A DNA stretch of 39,510 nt from contig NZ_ATMI01000047.1 of NCBI RefSeq assembly GCF_000439375.1, positions 1-39,510 on the forward strand, given 5' to 3'. Origin of the DNA: Tatumella saanichensis (GTDB taxonomy: Bacteria > Pseudomonadota > Gammaproteobacteria > Enterobacterales > Enterobacteriaceae). Made by a program: the position numbers and the translations under genes. Each line of letters starts with the position of its first letter. The stretch's first letter is position 1. Positions 24,441-34,636 of the stretch are shown in pieces. Below the pieces are notes generated by a model. It saw only the letters and a list, made by a program, of their open reading frames with translations, made no database searches and was not told where the DNA came from.

Positions 24441-24469
24441 TTTATAACGAAAGGATAATGGCTTGTTAA
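24441..24469 (-). promoter_or_regulatory. Sigma-70 promoter of the dehydrogenase operon
   Basis: On the minus strand TTAACA (24464-24469) and TATAAA (24441-24446) are separated by exactly 17 bases, each one mismatch from consensus. The predicted transcript start is near 24434, giving a leader of about 37 bases. Confidence 0.6.
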
Positions 24470-24664
24470 ATATAATTGATATTGATGTGTGAAAAAAAGC
24501 ACGTTTTGCACATTTATGTAAATACTGACTTAGCGATGCTCAGTATCTGATATAAAAATAGCAAAGGGCTGCCAAGGGCTGCAGAAAAATTCAATGTTTA
24601 TATCTTTCAATTACACGATTTTGTGAGGCAAAAACATTCAATGAATCTTAAGTAAAACTTACTG

Positions 24665-24693
24665 GCCGCCGTGCATGGGGACGCAACGGCGGC
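24665..24693 (-). terminator. GC-rich hairpin behind the SulP gene
   Basis: GCCGCCGT (24665-24672) pairs with ACGGCGGC (24686-24693) around a 13-base loop, about 15 bases past the SulP stop. No strong T run follows on the minus strand. Confidence 0.45.
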
Positions 24694-24707
24694 AGGGAGA
24701 AGTGGGC

Positions 24708-26207
24708 TTAATCGAGTTGACCGCTGACCTGTTGATGCAAAGATTTACTTGGGCCTTGTAATCCGGTCAAGGTAACTTGGGTATGATAGCGCTGGTAGCG
24801 CTGCTCAATGGCATCTAGGGCAGCCACCGACGACGTGTCCCACACCACTGCTGAAGAAAGATCGATAATCACTTGTGAGGGGTCAGTGGCGTAGTCAAAG
24901 TGTTCATAAAGGTCATTGCTGCTGGCGAAGAACAAGGTACCACGCACATGATAGGTGGCCGTCTTCCCATCCGCTGACAATTCGCGTTCGGTGGTGATCA
25001 CATGACTGATGCGGCGAGCGAACCACAGAATGGCCAGTACCACGCCGCTTACTACGCCCAATGCCAGATTACTGGTGGACACCGTTATCACCACCGTAGC
25101 CAGCATAATCAGTGTTTCTGAGAGCGGCAGGCGGCGTAAAGTTGCTGGGCGCACGCTGTGCCAGTTGAGGGTCTTTACGGCCACCACCATCATAATCGCC
25201 GCCAGCACCACCATCGGAATGTGCGCCATGACCTGACTGAGCACGCTCACCAGCAGCAGCAGCACGATCCCCGCCACCAATGTCGACAGGCGGCTGCGGG
25301 CTTTGCCCAGTTCAACGTTTACCACGGTTTGACCAATCATCGCACAGCCGGCAATCCCCCCATAAAAAGCTGCCAGAATATTAGCAATGCCCAGTCCGAC
25401 AGCTTCTTTCGCTTTAGAAGAGTGGGTATCGGTCAGGTCATCGACCATCTTGGCGGTCAATAAGGTTTCAATCAAACCCACTAATGCCACGCTGACTGCA
25501 GTCGGCCAAATAATGGCCAAGGTATGCAGGTTGAGAGGCACTTGTAATTGCGTCAGCCCTGGCAGGCCCGCGCTCATTGGACCTTCATCGCCTACCGTTG
25601 GCACCCGATAACCCAGACTCCAGGCTGCGGCAGTGATCACCACAATGGCGATCAGCGGTGCCGGTATCGCGCTAAACAGGCGCGGTAACAGCAACACAAT
25701 GCCCAAAGTCACGGCAAACATTCCCCACACCAGCGGCGCTTGTCCCCAGATATGGGGTACTTGGGCATAGAAAATGAGTAACCCTAACGCGTTAACGAAG
25801 CCGGTCATGACCGAACGTGGGATATAACGCATCATTCGCGTCATTCCTGACAGACTCAGGGCAATCTGTAACAAACCCGCCAGTACCACCGTCGGCAACA
25901 AATAGGCGATACCTTGCTGGTGGACCAGCGGCGCGATCACCAGCGCCACAGAACCTGCTGCCGCGCTGACCATTGCCGGGCGTCCGCCAATCAATGACAG
26001 CGTTAGGCAGATCACTACTGAGGCGATCAAACTGACTTTCGGATCGACCCCCGCGACCACCGAGAAGGAAATCACTTCGGGGATCAGCGCCAGCGCCGTC
26101 ACAATACCCGCCAACGTCTCACGACTTAGCAGGGTGGGTTTACGGATCACCTCAAAAATTCCGGGGGAGACAGGAGAAGGTTGTGCAGGAGATGTTTCCT
26201 GATTCAT
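24708..26207 (-). CDS. SulP (SLC26) family anion transporter with STAS domain
   Basis: A 499-residue transporter. The membrane domain (~25-390) opens with the family pattern REtLAGIVTALALIPEVISFSVVAGVDP and carries GGRPAMVSAAAGSVALV, the anion-binding region. The C-terminal STAS domain (~405-490) contains VIIDLSSAVVWDTSSVAALD. SulP proteins carry sulfate, bicarbonate, or dicarboxylates; this shorter bacterial type resembles bicarbonate/sulfate members, and the substrate cannot be told. ATG 26207 is the first in the frame; a GAGTGA-like ribosome binding site precedes it. Same strand as the dehydrogenase operon but separated by its own hairpin and a 310-base gap, so independent. Confidence 0.88.
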   Translation of the reverse strand: MNQETSPAQPSPVSPGIFEVIRKPTLLSRETLAGIVTALALIPEVISFSVVAGVDPKVSLIASVVICLTLSLIGGRPAMVSAAAGSVALVIAPLVHQQGIAYLLPTVVLAGLLQIALSLSGMTRMMRYIPRSVMTGFVNALGLLIFYAQVPHIWGQAPLVWGMFAVTLGIVLLLPRLFSAIPAPLIAIVVITAAAWSLGYRVPTVGDEGPMSAGLPGLTQLQVPLNLHTLAIIWPTAVSVALVGLIETLLTAKMVDDLTDTHSSKAKEAVGLGIANILAAFYGGIAGCAMIGQTVVNVELGKARSRLSTLVAGIVLLLLVSVLSQVMAHIPMVVLAAIMMVVAVKTLNWHSVRPATLRRLPLSETLIMLATVVITVSTSNLALGVVSGVVLAILWFARRISHVITTERELSADGKTATYHVRGTLFFASSNDLYEHFDYATDPSQVIIDLSSAVVWDTSSVAALDAIEQRYQRYHTQVTLTGLQGPSKSLHQQVSGQLD

Positions 26208-26315
26208 CTGTGGGTCACTCTTATGGTTATTCTGTTCAGGCAGGTGCCGGACGGGCCGGACTCGGTGAAAGCATGATTATAACGGATATTGCAGCGACTG
26301 CGTATCCATCACCTA

Positions 26316-26346
26316 GGTTATCCGGCAGTGTGACGGCCGGATAACC
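26316..26346. repeat. Perfect 11-base-pair inverted repeat between opgC and the SulP gene
   Basis: GGTTATCCGGC (26316-26326) and GCCGGATAACC (26336-26346), loop 9 bases. It lies 11 bases past the opgC stop codon, so it is probably the opgC transcript end, though no T run follows on the minus strand. Confidence 0.5.
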
Positions 26347-26356
26347 TGTTTATCAG

Positions 26357-27484
26357 TTATTTTTTTCCAGAGAATAAAAAACGCAGCACCGGAATACGCA
26401 GGTGAATTTCGTACAACATAAAAGAAAGGCCAAACACAAACAGCAACCCAGCAAAAAAGCCTAAGGTATCGCTGTGGATCAACGGCATGATCCACAACCC
26501 AAAAATCAGGGTTAGCGGGTGATGCACTAGGTAGATAAACAGTGACGCATTCACCAAATAGCTGACCTTGGCGGAAGAGTAGTTCAACAGACGATGACCA
26601 CTGCTGAAACAGATATTCAGCATACATAACCCCATCACCATCGAAATCAACGCATCCAGCTCATATAACCAGCCATCGCCAGCACTGTGATGCAGATTGA
26701 GGTGGTAGAGCAGAAAGGCGATGATAGCACCGGTCCATAGCACGGGATGCGGGCGGATAAACAGGGCTTTGGCCTGTGGGTTAATCCAAGCAAATGCCCC
26801 CAGTGCAAAGAACGGCAAGAAAAACAGTGTCTGCATAACTGCCAAGGTAAATAATCCGTCAGATAATACCCCAGGCAGTTGCCACAGCATCAGTCGGCGG
26901 AAGGTCCCCCATAGCAACACGGCCAAAGTGAGGGCGCTAAACAGACGAGGCCAAGTCACGGTTAAGGCCGACAGTTTGTCATGGTGGCGGCGGAATAAGG
27001 AAAATAACCACAGTCCGGTAGCCGTTAGCAACAGCAGCACCAGCAGAAACCACAGGTGTGAAATAAGTTGCCATACTAAGGTGTTATAGCGTTGATACCA
27101 CGAAAATTGATCCCAACCGGGAAACTTATCCGCCACATCTTTTAACATAAAAAACTGCGGTAAGGTGATCAACGGGATCGCGGCCAGAAAGGGGATCCCT
27201 ACGCGTTCGAAACGGACTCTCAGCCAACGTCCCGGTTGATAGCGTAGATACAGCATGTAGGAGAAATAGCCAGAAATAACGAAAAAGACCTGCATGCGGA
27301 AAGAGTGTATAAACTCATTAAATAGGGTTAACCATAGCGACGGGATAGCACTGTTTATCGTCCAATTTTGGGTGGAATACATTAACGAGACATGAAAAGG
27401 CACACCCAGCAGCATCAGCCAGGCGCGAATGGAATCCAGAAAATACTCTCGTTCGGTTTTAGCAGGACTCATAGTTACACTCAT
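26357..27484 (-). CDS. opgC: Osmoregulated periplasmic glucan succinyltransferase OpgC
   Basis: A 375-residue inner-membrane protein of the acyltransferase 3 family, close in length to E. coli MdoC (385). It transfers succinyl groups from the cytoplasm to periplasmic glucans. The start REYFLDSIRAWLMLLGVPFHVSLMYS in its first helix is the family's conserved N-terminal segment, and RVGIPFLAAIP is the R-x-x-R/P-like loop motif. About ten membrane segments follow. Start ATG 27484; a second ATG five codons on is also possible. It is divergent from opgG, exactly as in E. coli, with 214 bases between. Confidence 0.93.
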   Translation of the reverse strand: MSVTMSPAKTEREYFLDSIRAWLMLLGVPFHVSLMYSTQNWTINSAIPSLWLTLFNEFIHSFRMQVFFVISGYFSYMLYLRYQPGRWLRVRFERVGIPFLAAIPLITLPQFFMLKDVADKFPGWDQFSWYQRYNTLVWQLISHLWFLLVLLLLTATGLWLFSLFRRHHDKLSALTVTWPRLFSALTLAVLLWGTFRRLMLWQLPGVLSDGLFTLAVMQTLFFLPFFALGAFAWINPQAKALFIRPHPVLWTGAIIAFLLYHLNLHHSAGDGWLYELDALISMVMGLCMLNICFSSGHRLLNYSSAKVSYLVNASLFIYLVHHPLTLIFGLWIMPLIHSDTLGFFAGLLFVFGLSFMLYEIHLRIPVLRFLFSGKK

Positions 27485-27698
27485 CAGATAAATTAGAACT
27501 TTCCGGCCACAGCGAATGTTAAAGCCGGTCTATAATTGTATCAGACCTGAGAAAAGGGCTGCCGGTTTCGTTAAAGATTCTGAAAAAAAACACTGGCAGC
27601 AGGATATTAGCGACATTCTTCTGAGGTCGCTGTCAGAATTCCAAATAATCCATTACTATGAACGCGATTTTTCAGGCACACGCACGTAAGGGGGAGAT

Positions 27699-29264
27699 GT
27701 GCTTAATAAAGAACATAAAAAAACAGGTTTACCCAAAATGCACTGGATGGGTGCTGCGGTCTTTCTGGCGCTGTATGCCAATCAAAGTTTTGCTTTTGAT
27801 TTAAATGATGTGGCTAAACAAGCAAAGACACTGGCTGGACAAAGTTATGAAGCACCAAAAAGTAACCTGCCTGCACAGTTCCGTGATCTGAAATATACCG
27901 ATTATCAGCAGATTCAGTTTCGCAGTGATAAAGACTATTGGGGCAAACTGCGTACGCCATTTAAACTGCAGTTCTACCATCAGGGCATGTACTTTGATCT
28001 GCCGGTGAAACTGAATGAAGTTACTGCCAATACTGTCCGTGAAATCAAATACAACCCAGATTACTTTAGTTTTGGCAATATTAATCATGACGCCAACGCG
28101 GTGAAGAACCTCGGCTTCGCTGGGTTTAAAGTGCTTTACCCGTTGAACACTAAAAAGAAAGAAGATGAAATTGCCAGCTTCTTGGGTGCGAGTTATTTTC
28201 GTGTAATTGGTGCCGGTCAGACCTACGGTCTGTCAGCCCGTGGCTTGGCGATTGATACTGCACTGCCGTCTGGTGAAGAATTCCCACGCTTTAAGGAGTT
28301 CTGGATCGAACGTCCTAAGCCACAGGATAAACAGCTGACTATCTATGCACTGTTAGATTCGCCACGCGCCACCGGTGCTTACCGTTTTGTTATCCATCCG
28401 GGACAGAGCAGCACTGTGGATGTCAGTTCCAAAATCTTCCTACGAGACAGTGTAGGCAAACTGGGCATTGCGCCGCTGACCAGTATGTTCCTATTTGGGG
28501 CTAACCAGCCGTCACCGACCATGAATTACCGTGATGAATTACATGATTCTGACGGACTTTCACTCCACAATGGTAACGGTGAGTGGATCTGGCGTCCGCT
28601 TAACAATCCTCGCCGTCTGGCGGTCAGCACCTATAGCCTGGAGGATCCGAAAGGCTTTGGTCTGCTGCAGCGTAACCGCGATTTCAGTCACTATCAGGAC
28701 CTGGATGACCGTTATGATCAGCGCCCGAGTGCTTGGATTGAACCGAAAGGGAATTGGGGTAAAGGCCATGTTGAGCTGGTGGAAATCCCGACCAACGATG
28801 AAACCAACGATAATATCGTGGCTTTCTGGTCACCGGATCAAATGCCAGCACCAGGCAAAGAAGCTGACTTTAACTATCGTATTAACTTCACCCGCGACGA
28901 AGGTAGCCTGCATTCACCGGACGTTGCTTGGGTGAAAGATACTCTGCGTTCTGCCGGTGATGTTAAACAGTCAAATCTGGTGCGTCAGCCTGACGGCTCT
29001 ATCGCTTTCATCATTGATTTTACAGGTAAAGCCATGAGTAAATTGCCTGCAGATACTCAAGTGGCTCCTCAAGTCAGCATCGGTGATAACGGTGAAGTAG
29101 TAGAAGAAAGTGTACGTTATAACCCAGTCACAAAGGGCTGGCGTCTGGTGTTACGCCTGCGGGTCAAAGATCCGAAGAAAACCACTGAGATGCGCGCTGC
29201 CTTAGCCAGCGGCGATAAAACGTTGACGGAAACATGGAGCTATCAGTTACCAGCCAATGAATAA
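27699..29264 (+). CDS. opgG: Periplasmic glucan biosynthesis protein OpgG
   Basis: A 521-residue periplasmic protein, closely matching E. coli MdoG (511) through blocks such as [46 protein letters not shown] and PLTSMFLFG. It is needed to form the branched beta-glucan backbone. A Sec signal peptide ends near ...YANQSFAF. I use GTG 27699 because AAGGGGGAG precedes it, but the spacing is short and the E. coli start aligns with ATG 27738; either is possible. An out-of-frame ATG at 27697 overlaps the GTG. opgH starts before its stop (8-base overlap), so the two are co-translated. Confidence 0.95.
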   Translation: MLNKEHKKTGLPKMHWMGAAVFLALYANQSFAFDLNDVAKQAKTLAGQSYEAPKSNLPAQFRDLKYTDYQQIQFRSDKDYWGKLRTPFKLQFYHQGMYFDLPVKLNEVTANTVREIKYNPDYFSFGNINHDANAVKNLGFAGFKVLYPLNTKKKEDEIASFLGASYFRVIGAGQTYGLSARGLAIDTALPSGEEFPRFKEFWIERPKPQDKQLTIYALLDSPRATGAYRFVIHPGQSSTVDVSSKIFLRDSVGKLGIAPLTSMFLFGANQPSPTMNYRDELHDSDGLSLHNGNGEWIWRPLNNPRRLAVSTYSLEDPKGFGLLQRNRDFSHYQDLDDRYDQRPSAWIEPKGNWGKGHVELVEIPTNDETNDNIVAFWSPDQMPAPGKEADFNYRINFTRDEGSLHSPDVAWVKDTLRSAGDVKQSNLVRQPDGSIAFIIDFTGKAMSKLPADTQVAPQVSIGDNGEVVEESVRYNPVTKGWRLVLRLRVKDPKKTTEMRAALASGDKTLTETWSYQLPANE

Positions 29265-31815
29265 ATCAACTTTTAACCCAGAAAATTATATCGACGCTCT
29301 GCCGCTACCTGCGGCAGAGCAGTCGCAACTGAAATCCACCGCCAGTGACGATTTTGCTGGCTTTCAGCAACAGTTGGGGGATCACCAGGATCATGCTGCC
29401 AGCAGCCGTGAAGATGATACGCCACTGACCTCGGTCTCCTCTAGGGTGGAGATGGGGTGGCCGGGTGCCGTCGATCAGGGTAAGCAGTTCGGAAAAGATG
29501 ATCTGCAACGGACTACCCTGAAAGCGATGCCGAAAGTCACTCGTGCCGGTATGTATCCAGAAGCCTGGGAAACCAATCCGTTAAGTCGGATGTGGAATGC
29601 CATGCGTGGCCGCTCGAAAAACCGGCCGCACCACGATCAGGCTAGCATTGATGCCCGTATCGCCGAAGAAAAATGGCGCACCGTGGGATCGATTCGTCGC
29701 TATATCCTGCTGATCTTGACCATGGTGCAAACGGTGATTGCCACTTGGTACATGAAAACCATCTTACCTTACCAGGGCTGGGATCTGCTCGATCCTTCTG
29801 AACTGATTAATCAAGGTGTTAAAGAGTCGGTGGTTCAGTTGCTGCCCTATCTCCTGCAAACGGGGATATTAATACTGTTTGCTATCCTGTTCTGCTGGGT
29901 GTCTGCCGGTTTCTGGACCGCCTTAATGGGCTTCGTGCAGTTAATGATCGGCAAAGACAAATACAGTATTTCCTATTCGACCACCGGGGATGAGCCGTTG
30001 GATCCGGAACACCGCACAGCGTTGATCATGCCTATCTGCAATGAAGACGTTGATCGAGTGTTCGCGGGATTACGGGCCACCTGGGAATCGGTCGTTCGTA
30101 CCGGAAACAGCGACCATTTTGATGTCTATATCCTCAGTGACAGCTACGATGCCGATATCGCAGTGGCCGAGCAGAAAGCGTGGATGGAGTTGGTCCGTGA
30201 TGTCGGGGGGGCCGGTAAAATTTTCTATCGCCGCCGCCGCCGCCGTGTTAAACGTAAAAGTGGTAACATTGATGACTTCTGCCGTCGCTGGGGCAGTCAA
30301 TACAGCTATATGGTGGTATTGGATGCGGACAGTGTGATGAGCGGTGAATGTCTGACCGGCTTGGTGCGGATGATGGATGCTAACCCGAATGCCGGGATCA
30401 TCCAGTCTGCGCCTAAAGCGTCAGGCATGGATACGTTGTATGCCCGTTGTCAGCAATTTGCTACCCGGGTCTACGGACCCTTGTTCACTGCTGGTCTGCA
30501 CTTCTGGCAACTGGGTGAATCCCACTACTGGGGTCATAACGCCATTATTCGTGTTAAACCGTTCATCGAGCATTGTGCGCTGGCTCCGTTACCGGGGGAG
30601 GGCTCGTTTGCTGGGTCTATTTTATCCCATGACTTTGTAGAAGCAGCACTGATGCGCCGTGCAGGCTGGGGGGTGTGGATTGCCTATGATCTGCCAGGCT
30701 CTTATGAAGAGCTGCCGCCGAACTTACTGGATGAGCTGAAACGTGACCGTCGTTGGTGTCACGGGAACCTGATGAACTTCCGTCTGTTCTTGGTTAAAGG
30801 CATGCACCCAGTTCACCGTGCGGTGTTCCTGACAGGGGTTATGTCCTACCTGTCAGCACCGTTATGGTTTATGTTCCTGGCACTGTCGACCGCCTTACAG
30901 GTTGTACACACCCTGGTTGAACCGCTGTACTTCATACAACCGCGGCAATTGTTCCCAGTATGGCCGCAATGGCGCCCAGAACTGGCAATAGCCCTGTTCT
31001 CCACGACCTTGGTACTGCTGTTCTTGCCAAAACTGTTGAGTGTGATATTGATCTGGTGCAAAGGGTCTAAGGCCTATGGCGGGCCGGTACGGCTGTTTAT
31101 CTCTCTGATGCTGGAAATGCTGTTCTCAGTACTGCTGGCACCGGTGCGTATGCTGTTCCATACCCTGTTTGTGGTCAGTGCTTTTCTGGGCTTGAAAGCG
31201 GTGTGGAACTCGCCACAACGTGATGATGACGCCACGCCATGGAGCGAAGCCTTTATCCGCCACGGTTCGCAAATGCTGCTAGGTATTGTCTGGGCAGTGG
31301 GTATGGGGGCCCTTGACCTGAATTTCCTGTGGTGGCTGGCACCGATTGTTTTCTCGCTGATCCTGTCGCCGATCGTGTCAGTGATCTCCAGCCGGGCGAC
31401 TCTCGGTTTGAAAAGTCGTCGTGCGCGTCTGTTCTTGATCCCAGAAGAGTACAATACGCCGCAGGAATTGGTCGATACCGATAAGTATCTAAAGTTGAAC
31501 CACGAGCGTGCTCTAGAGAATGGCTTTATGCATGCACTGTTCCATCCGGCATTTAATGCCCTGGCGACGGCTATGGCGACCTCTCGTCACGTGCAGAGTC
31601 CACTACTGGACCATGCCCGTGATCGTCAGGTGGATCAGGCGCTAAGCGACGCGCCGGAAAAACTTAGCCGTGATCAGCGTCTGCTGATGATCAGCGACCC
31701 GGTGATCCTGGCACGTGTACACAGCCGTTTGTGGCAGTCTGGCGATAAATACCATCAGTGGCTGAGCCGTTATCAGCAATTGACACTGAATCCGCAAAGT
31801 CTTCAGCGTCAGTAA
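29257..31815 (+). CDS. opgH: Glucan glucosyltransferase OpgH
   Basis: An 852-residue inner-membrane GT2 glycosyltransferase (E. coli MdoH 847) that makes the beta-1,2 glucan backbone from UDP-glucose. Two membrane segments (~140-215) precede the cytoplasmic catalytic domain with [16 protein letters not shown], the metal-binding D-A-D (LDADSVMSG), the H-D-F-V-E-A acceptor motif and the R-R-W-C-H-G-N (Q/RxxRW-like) motif. A multi-segment C-terminal membrane region (~520-720) follows. In E. coli the N-terminal region also slows FtsZ assembly in a UDP-glucose-dependent way. ATG 29257 overlaps the end of opgG. A strong terminator follows 16 bases after its stop. Confidence 0.96.
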   Translation: MNKSTFNPENYIDALPLPAAEQSQLKSTASDDFAGFQQQLGDHQDHAASSREDDTPLTSVSSRVEMGWPGAVDQGKQFGKDDLQRTTLKAMPKVTRAGMYPEAWETNPLSRMWNAMRGRSKNRPHHDQASIDARIAEEKWRTVGSIRRYILLILTMVQTVIATWYMKTILPYQGWDLLDPSELINQGVKESVVQLLPYLLQTGILILFAILFCWVSAGFWTALMGFVQLMIGKDKYSISYSTTGDEPLDPEHRTALIMPICNEDVDRVFAGLRATWESVVRTGNSDHFDVYILSDSYDADIAVAEQKAWMELVRDVGGAGKIFYRRRRRRVKRKSGNIDDFCRRWGSQYSYMVVLDADSVMSGECLTGLVRMMDANPNAGIIQSAPKASGMDTLYARCQQFATRVYGPLFTAGLHFWQLGESHYWGHNAIIRVKPFIEHCALAPLPGEGSFAGSILSHDFVEAALMRRAGWGVWIAYDLPGSYEELPPNLLDELKRDRRWCHGNLMNFRLFLVKGMHPVHRAVFLTGVMSYLSAPLWFMFLALSTALQVVHTLVEPLYFIQPRQLFPVWPQWRPELAIALFSTTLVLLFLPKLLSVILIWCKGSKAYGGPVRLFISLMLEMLFSVLLAPVRMLFHTLFVVSAFLGLKAVWNSPQRDDDATPWSEAFIRHGSQMLLGIVWAVGMGALDLNFLWWLAPIVFSLILSPIVSVISSRATLGLKSRRARLFLIPEEYNTPQELVDTDKYLKLNHERALENGFMHALFHPAFNALATAMATSRHVQSPLLDHARDRQVDQALSDAPEKLSRDQRLLMISDPVILARVHSRLWQSGDKYHQWLSRYQQLTLNPQSLQRQ

Positions 31816-31830
31816 TCGCTAAGCGACTCA

Positions 31831-31858
31831 AATCCCTCCCTATGGAGGGATTTTTTTT
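31831..31858 (+). terminator. Rho-independent terminator of opgGH
   Basis: AATCCCTCC (31831-31839) and GGAGGGATT (31844-31852) form a 9-base-pair stem with a CTAT loop, followed by six more T. Confidence 0.92.
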
Positions 31859-31861
31859 GTG

Positions 31862-32550
31862 CATAGAAAACCCCCAGCTAGGTTGGGGGGGAGTAAAGCT
31901 TTCAGCTTTCGGCCGGATATAAAAACTCCTTTTGACTTGTTAAAACATCTTGCGGTCCGGCAACTGCAAATGTTCAACAAGAAATCAAAAGGGGTCCCAA
32001 TGGGGGGACGAAAAAAGCTTAGCGCACACCCGCTGAAACTGTAAATATCATATCGTCTTTGCACCCAAATACCGACGGCAGGTGTTCTATGGGGAAAAGC
32101 GTAGGGCTGTAGGCCGTATTTTGAGGAAGTTGTGTGAGTGGAAAAATGTACACATTGGTGAGGCTGAATGTTGTGCAGATCACATCCATATGCATCTTGA
32201 GATCCCGACGAAGATAAGTGTATCGAGCTTCATGGGGTACTTGAAAAGTAAAAGTAGCCTGATGCTGTATGAGCAGTTCGGCGATTTGAAATTTAAATAC
32301 CGAAACAGGGAGTTTTGGTGCCGTGGGTATTATGTTGATACGGCGGAAAAAAATACGACGAAGATAAAGGAATATATAAGACATCAACTGTCTCAGGACA
32401 AGCTGGGAGAGTAACTGTCGATAGCGACGGGCCGTAAGTAACGGTTGATGCAAATGTCAGATCGTATGCGCCTGATAGGACGCGGCTAGTAGTAGAGCCT
32501 TTAGGCGCATATGAAAAACCTCCGGCTATGCCGGAGGATATTTATTGCCT
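31862..32550 (+). mobile_element. Degenerate IS200-type insertion sequence (IS200/IS605 family)
   Basis: About 690 bases with the IS200 plan. A left subterminal hairpin, CCCCCAGC-TAG-GTTGGGGG, begins near 31871. A long 5' leader follows in which CTCCTTTTGA-CTTGTT (31926-31941) pairs with AACAAG and TCAAAAGGGG (31976-31994) just before the transposase start, the structure known to mask the transposase start in IS200. Then come the transposase remnant, an 8-base-pair inverted repeat ATGCGCCT/AGGCGCAT (32466-32473, 32503-32510), and a right-end hairpin CCTCCGGC-TAT-GCCGGAGG (32519-32537). It sits directly behind the opgH terminator and disrupts no gene. The ends are estimated, as IS200 makes no target duplication or terminal inverted repeats. 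Confidence 0.85.
32000..32438 (+). pseudogene. tnpA: Inactivated IS200 transposase TnpA
   Basis: The region 32043-32414 reads almost without a break as IS200 TnpA (152 residues), including the HUH motif (CCADHIHM) and the nucleophile tyrosine region (CRGYYVDT). Three lesions disrupt it. The run of G after the ATG at 32000 has six G where five would keep the frame, giving a +1 shift. The codon expected for Trp (TRWNCKY) is TGA at 32034-32036. Near the end the expected Gln codon of GEQLSI is TAA at 32412-32414, followed by L-S-I, a short in-frame deletion and T-G-R-K-stop to about 32438. The element therefore cannot make a full transposase. The comparison to IS200 TnpA is from memory. Confidence 0.85.
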
Positions 32551-32705
32551 AAGTCATTATCCCTTCGATCGGTCTGCCACCCCGAAAGGCTGGTACTGTG
32601 CATACTTACAAAAGCCAAACAAAATCTAGAAAATTTCTTATCCTTGCCGCGTTGAGAAACAGGCTACACTGTCCCCCCATTGAGCGTTGGCAAAGAGGTG
32701 TAGTG

Positions 32706-32933
32706 ATGAAGGTGTTTATGATAGTGGTTGCTGCACTGTTACTGAGTGGCTGCGGCAGTATCATCAGCCGGACAGTTCCTGGGCAGGGACACGGACATCA
32801 GTATTATCCAGGCGTTCAGTGGGATGTGCGTGGCGGTGGGCTGAGTTTCCTGACGGTACTGGACCTGCCACTGTCGCTGATTATGGATACCTTATTGCTG
32901 CCGGTTGATGCCAAACACGGCAGCTACGAGTAA
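32706..32933 (+). CDS. yceK: Lipoprotein YceK
   Basis: A 75-residue predicted lipoprotein, the same length as E. coli YceK and similar throughout (GSIISRTVPGQGHGHQYYPG, LDLPLSLIMDTLLLPVD). The lipobox L-L-S-G-C places the lipidated cysteine at 16. I start at ATG 32706 because GAGG lies 8 bases before it and the lipobox position then fits; the frame is open further upstream to 32598 but that part is not conserved. It belongs to the DUF1375/YceK family, outer or inner membrane lipoproteins of unknown function. Its place behind opgGH matches E. coli, with the IS200 remnant inserted between. Confidence 0.92.
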   Translation: MKVFMIVVAALLLSGCGSIISRTVPGQGHGHQYYPGVQWDVRGGGLSFLTVLDLPLSLIMDTLLLPVDAKHGSYE

Positions 32934-32954
32934 GCGGAAATAGGGTAGGTGAGA

Positions 32955-33350
32955 TTACCAGCGCTCGGACTCAGTATCGTCGTCGGTCCACTCTTCTGCG
33001 GCACGCAGTCCCTCTTCGGTATCGGTAGGCGGTGTTAACTGAAATTCGCCGTCGTCCCATTCGTGAAGGGTGTTCTCGTCCAGCCACTCCTGCTGAAGTT
33101 CCTGCGGGTCAACGTCACCGTCCCACACTGCCTGCGCTGCTTCGTCAAATAACATCGGCAGGCATTCGCCTTCTTCAGTTGTGTCCTCGCCGAAAAACTC
33201 TGCTTGCCAGCGATAGTCGCCGTCCTGCATCACATACTTTTGCAGCGAAAACTGGGTGATATTCGGATCACTGTCAGAATCGGGATAGTCAGAAAGGAAA
33301 GTTTCGCGTGCAGCCTCAATGGCTTCCGGCAAGGTAGTGTAAAGATCCAT
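32955..33350 (-). CDS. msyB: Acidic protein MsyB
   Basis: A 131-residue strongly acidic protein, matching E. coli MsyB (124 residues) through TLPEAIEAARETFL, KYVMQDGDYRWQAEFF, EGECLPML, and ENTLHEWDDGEFQLTPP. In E. coli multicopy msyB suppresses secY and secA export defects, though its normal role is unclear. It is general-stress linked in E. coli. It is convergent with yceK and points the same way as lpxL, 116 bases away. In E. coli mdtG lies between msyB and lpxL as I recall; it is absent here. Confidence 0.93.
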   Translation of the reverse strand: MDLYTTLPEAIEAARETFLSDYPDSDSDPNITQFSLQKYVMQDGDYRWQAEFFGEDTTEEGECLPMLFDEAAQAVWDGDVDPQELQQEWLDENTLHEWDDGEFQLTPPTDTEEGLRAAEEWTDDDTESERW

Positions 33351-33429
33351 AGGTTATGCTCCGGTCCTGATTCAACATGAACCTAAAGCATAGAACAAAT
33401 CAGCGCGGGAACAAGGCAGCGTAGATAAT

Positions 33430-33460
33430 TGTGCAGAGACCCCAGGCGGAGCTCTGCACA
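33430..33460 (-). terminator. Hairpin behind lpxL
   Basis: TGTGCAGAG (33430-33438) and CTCTGCACA (33452-33460) form a 9-base-pair stem with a 13-base loop just past the lpxL stop. The tract after it on the minus strand (ATTATCT) is only weakly T-rich. Confidence 0.5.
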
Positions 33461-33466
33461 GGGGCA

Positions 33467-34390
33467 TCAGTATAGGGAAGGCTCACCTTCAGGGCGAGTT
33501 TTAAAGCGGCGATGCAGCCACATATACTGGTCAGGGGCTAGTAAAATGCCTTCTTCGACAATCTGATTCATGCGGGTCGCGGTGGCTGTTTCATCGGTCA
33601 GCGGCACAGAGTCGCTGGCATCTGGCAGGATCACCATCTCATAACCACGACCATTTGGCAGGCGGCGCGGCACAAAAGGGACCACCGTCGGTTTACTGGT
33701 GCGGATCAACATATAGCTGCCGCGGGTCGAGGCCGCTTGTTTCACCGCAAACAGCGGTGCAAAGACGCTGGCACGGCGGCCATAATCGTGGTCCGGCGCA
33801 TACCAGACGATCTGGTTGTTCTTCAGCGCGCGGATCATCCCTTTGACATCTTTACGGTCAATCATACTTTTGTTTGAGCGCATCCGACCGTAGGTCTGTA
33901 GCCAGTCCAGCAGCTTATTATCATTAGGCCGATACACCCCGATCCCCGGGTTATAGATGCCGAAAATACGAGCACCTAATTCTAGGGTCAAAAAATGCAT
34001 ACCAATCAGCAATAATCCACGGCCAGTGGCCAACGCAGTGTCGATATGTTCCAGTCCGGACACCGTAAACCATTTCTTCACCCGCCATTCCGGCCAGAAC
34101 CAGGCCATTCCGGTTTCCATCAGACCCATGCCAACGGATTCGAAATTATGTTTTAACATCGCTTCACGCTCGGCGGTTGGCATATCCGGGAAGCAGAGTT
34201 CAATATTGCGTCTGGCAATTTTGACGCGGCTTTTGAGAAAACGCATCGACAGCCGGCCCAGATTCACCCCCAACCAGTAAATGGCAGGATAGGGCAGTAA
34301 CACCACCATATAGAGGGCGCCGATGCCCAGCCAAGTGATCCAGTAACGGGGATGAAGTAGGCTTCGGTTAAATTCAGGCAATTGGGTCAT
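33467..34390 (-). CDS. lpxL: Lipid A biosynthesis lauroyltransferase LpxL (HtrB)
   Basis: A 307-residue inner-membrane acyltransferase (E. coli 306). It adds laurate to Kdo2-lipid IVA on the cytoplasmic face. The catalytic HX4E motif is H132-FLTL-E137 ([10 protein letters not shown]), at the same positions as in E. coli. One N-terminal membrane anchor (~18-42) precedes the catalytic domain, and the conserved W-Y-A-P-D-H-D-Y-G block is present. Start ATG 34390. Divergent from trhO with 246 bases between, as in E. coli. Confidence 0.95.
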   Translation of the reverse strand: MTQLPEFNRSLLHPRYWITWLGIGALYMVVLLPYPAIYWLGVNLGRLSMRFLKSRVKIARRNIELCFPDMPTAEREAMLKHNFESVGMGLMETGMAWFWPEWRVKKWFTVSGLEHIDTALATGRGLLLIGMHFLTLELGARIFGIYNPGIGVYRPNDNKLLDWLQTYGRMRSNKSMIDRKDVKGMIRALKNNQIVWYAPDHDYGRRASVFAPLFAVKQAASTRGSYMLIRTSKPTVVPFVPRRLPNGRGYEMVILPDASDSVPLTDETATATRMNQIVEEGILLAPDQYMWLHRRFKTRPEGEPSLY

Positions 34391-34567
34391 TGTTATCTAC
34401 TTTGGTCCGGGCTCCGTGTCAGGACAGGGAGTAATTTTCAGAATTCTGCAGTATTGTGCCACTTTTTAACAGACTCTAAAACGTTAACCTCCAATGTAAT
34501 ATTCTGTTATGGCGGCTAGCGCTGGAGTTATCAGCATTAACAGTGAAATCTGCGGTGAACAACCGTT

Positions 34568-34594
34568 TTGCCTGTCGGTAAATTCCGCTATAAT
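34568..34594 (+). promoter_or_regulatory. Promoter of trhO
   Basis: A perfect -10 box TATAAT (34589-34594) lies 42 bases before the trhO start. The best -35 is TTGCCT (34568-34573) with a 15-base spacer, or the overlapping TTTTGC at 17 bases. Confidence 0.6.
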
Positions 34595-34636
34595 ATGCGC
34601 CCTTTGAAAAACCCTCGACGTATAGGAACGAACACC

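Larger units (their letters stand above)
24398..24707. other. 310-base intergenic region upstream of the dehydrogenase operon
   Basis: Very AT-rich between the SulP gene (stop at 24708) and the gamma subunit start. It contains the dehydrogenase promoter and operator described separately and a GC-rich hairpin at 24665-24693 behind the SulP gene. No coding capacity is visible. Confidence 0.5.

Noticed and set aside
31840..32064. Short frames on both strands in the IS200 leader
   Set aside because: They arise from the large inverted repeat in the leader and encode nothing recognisable.
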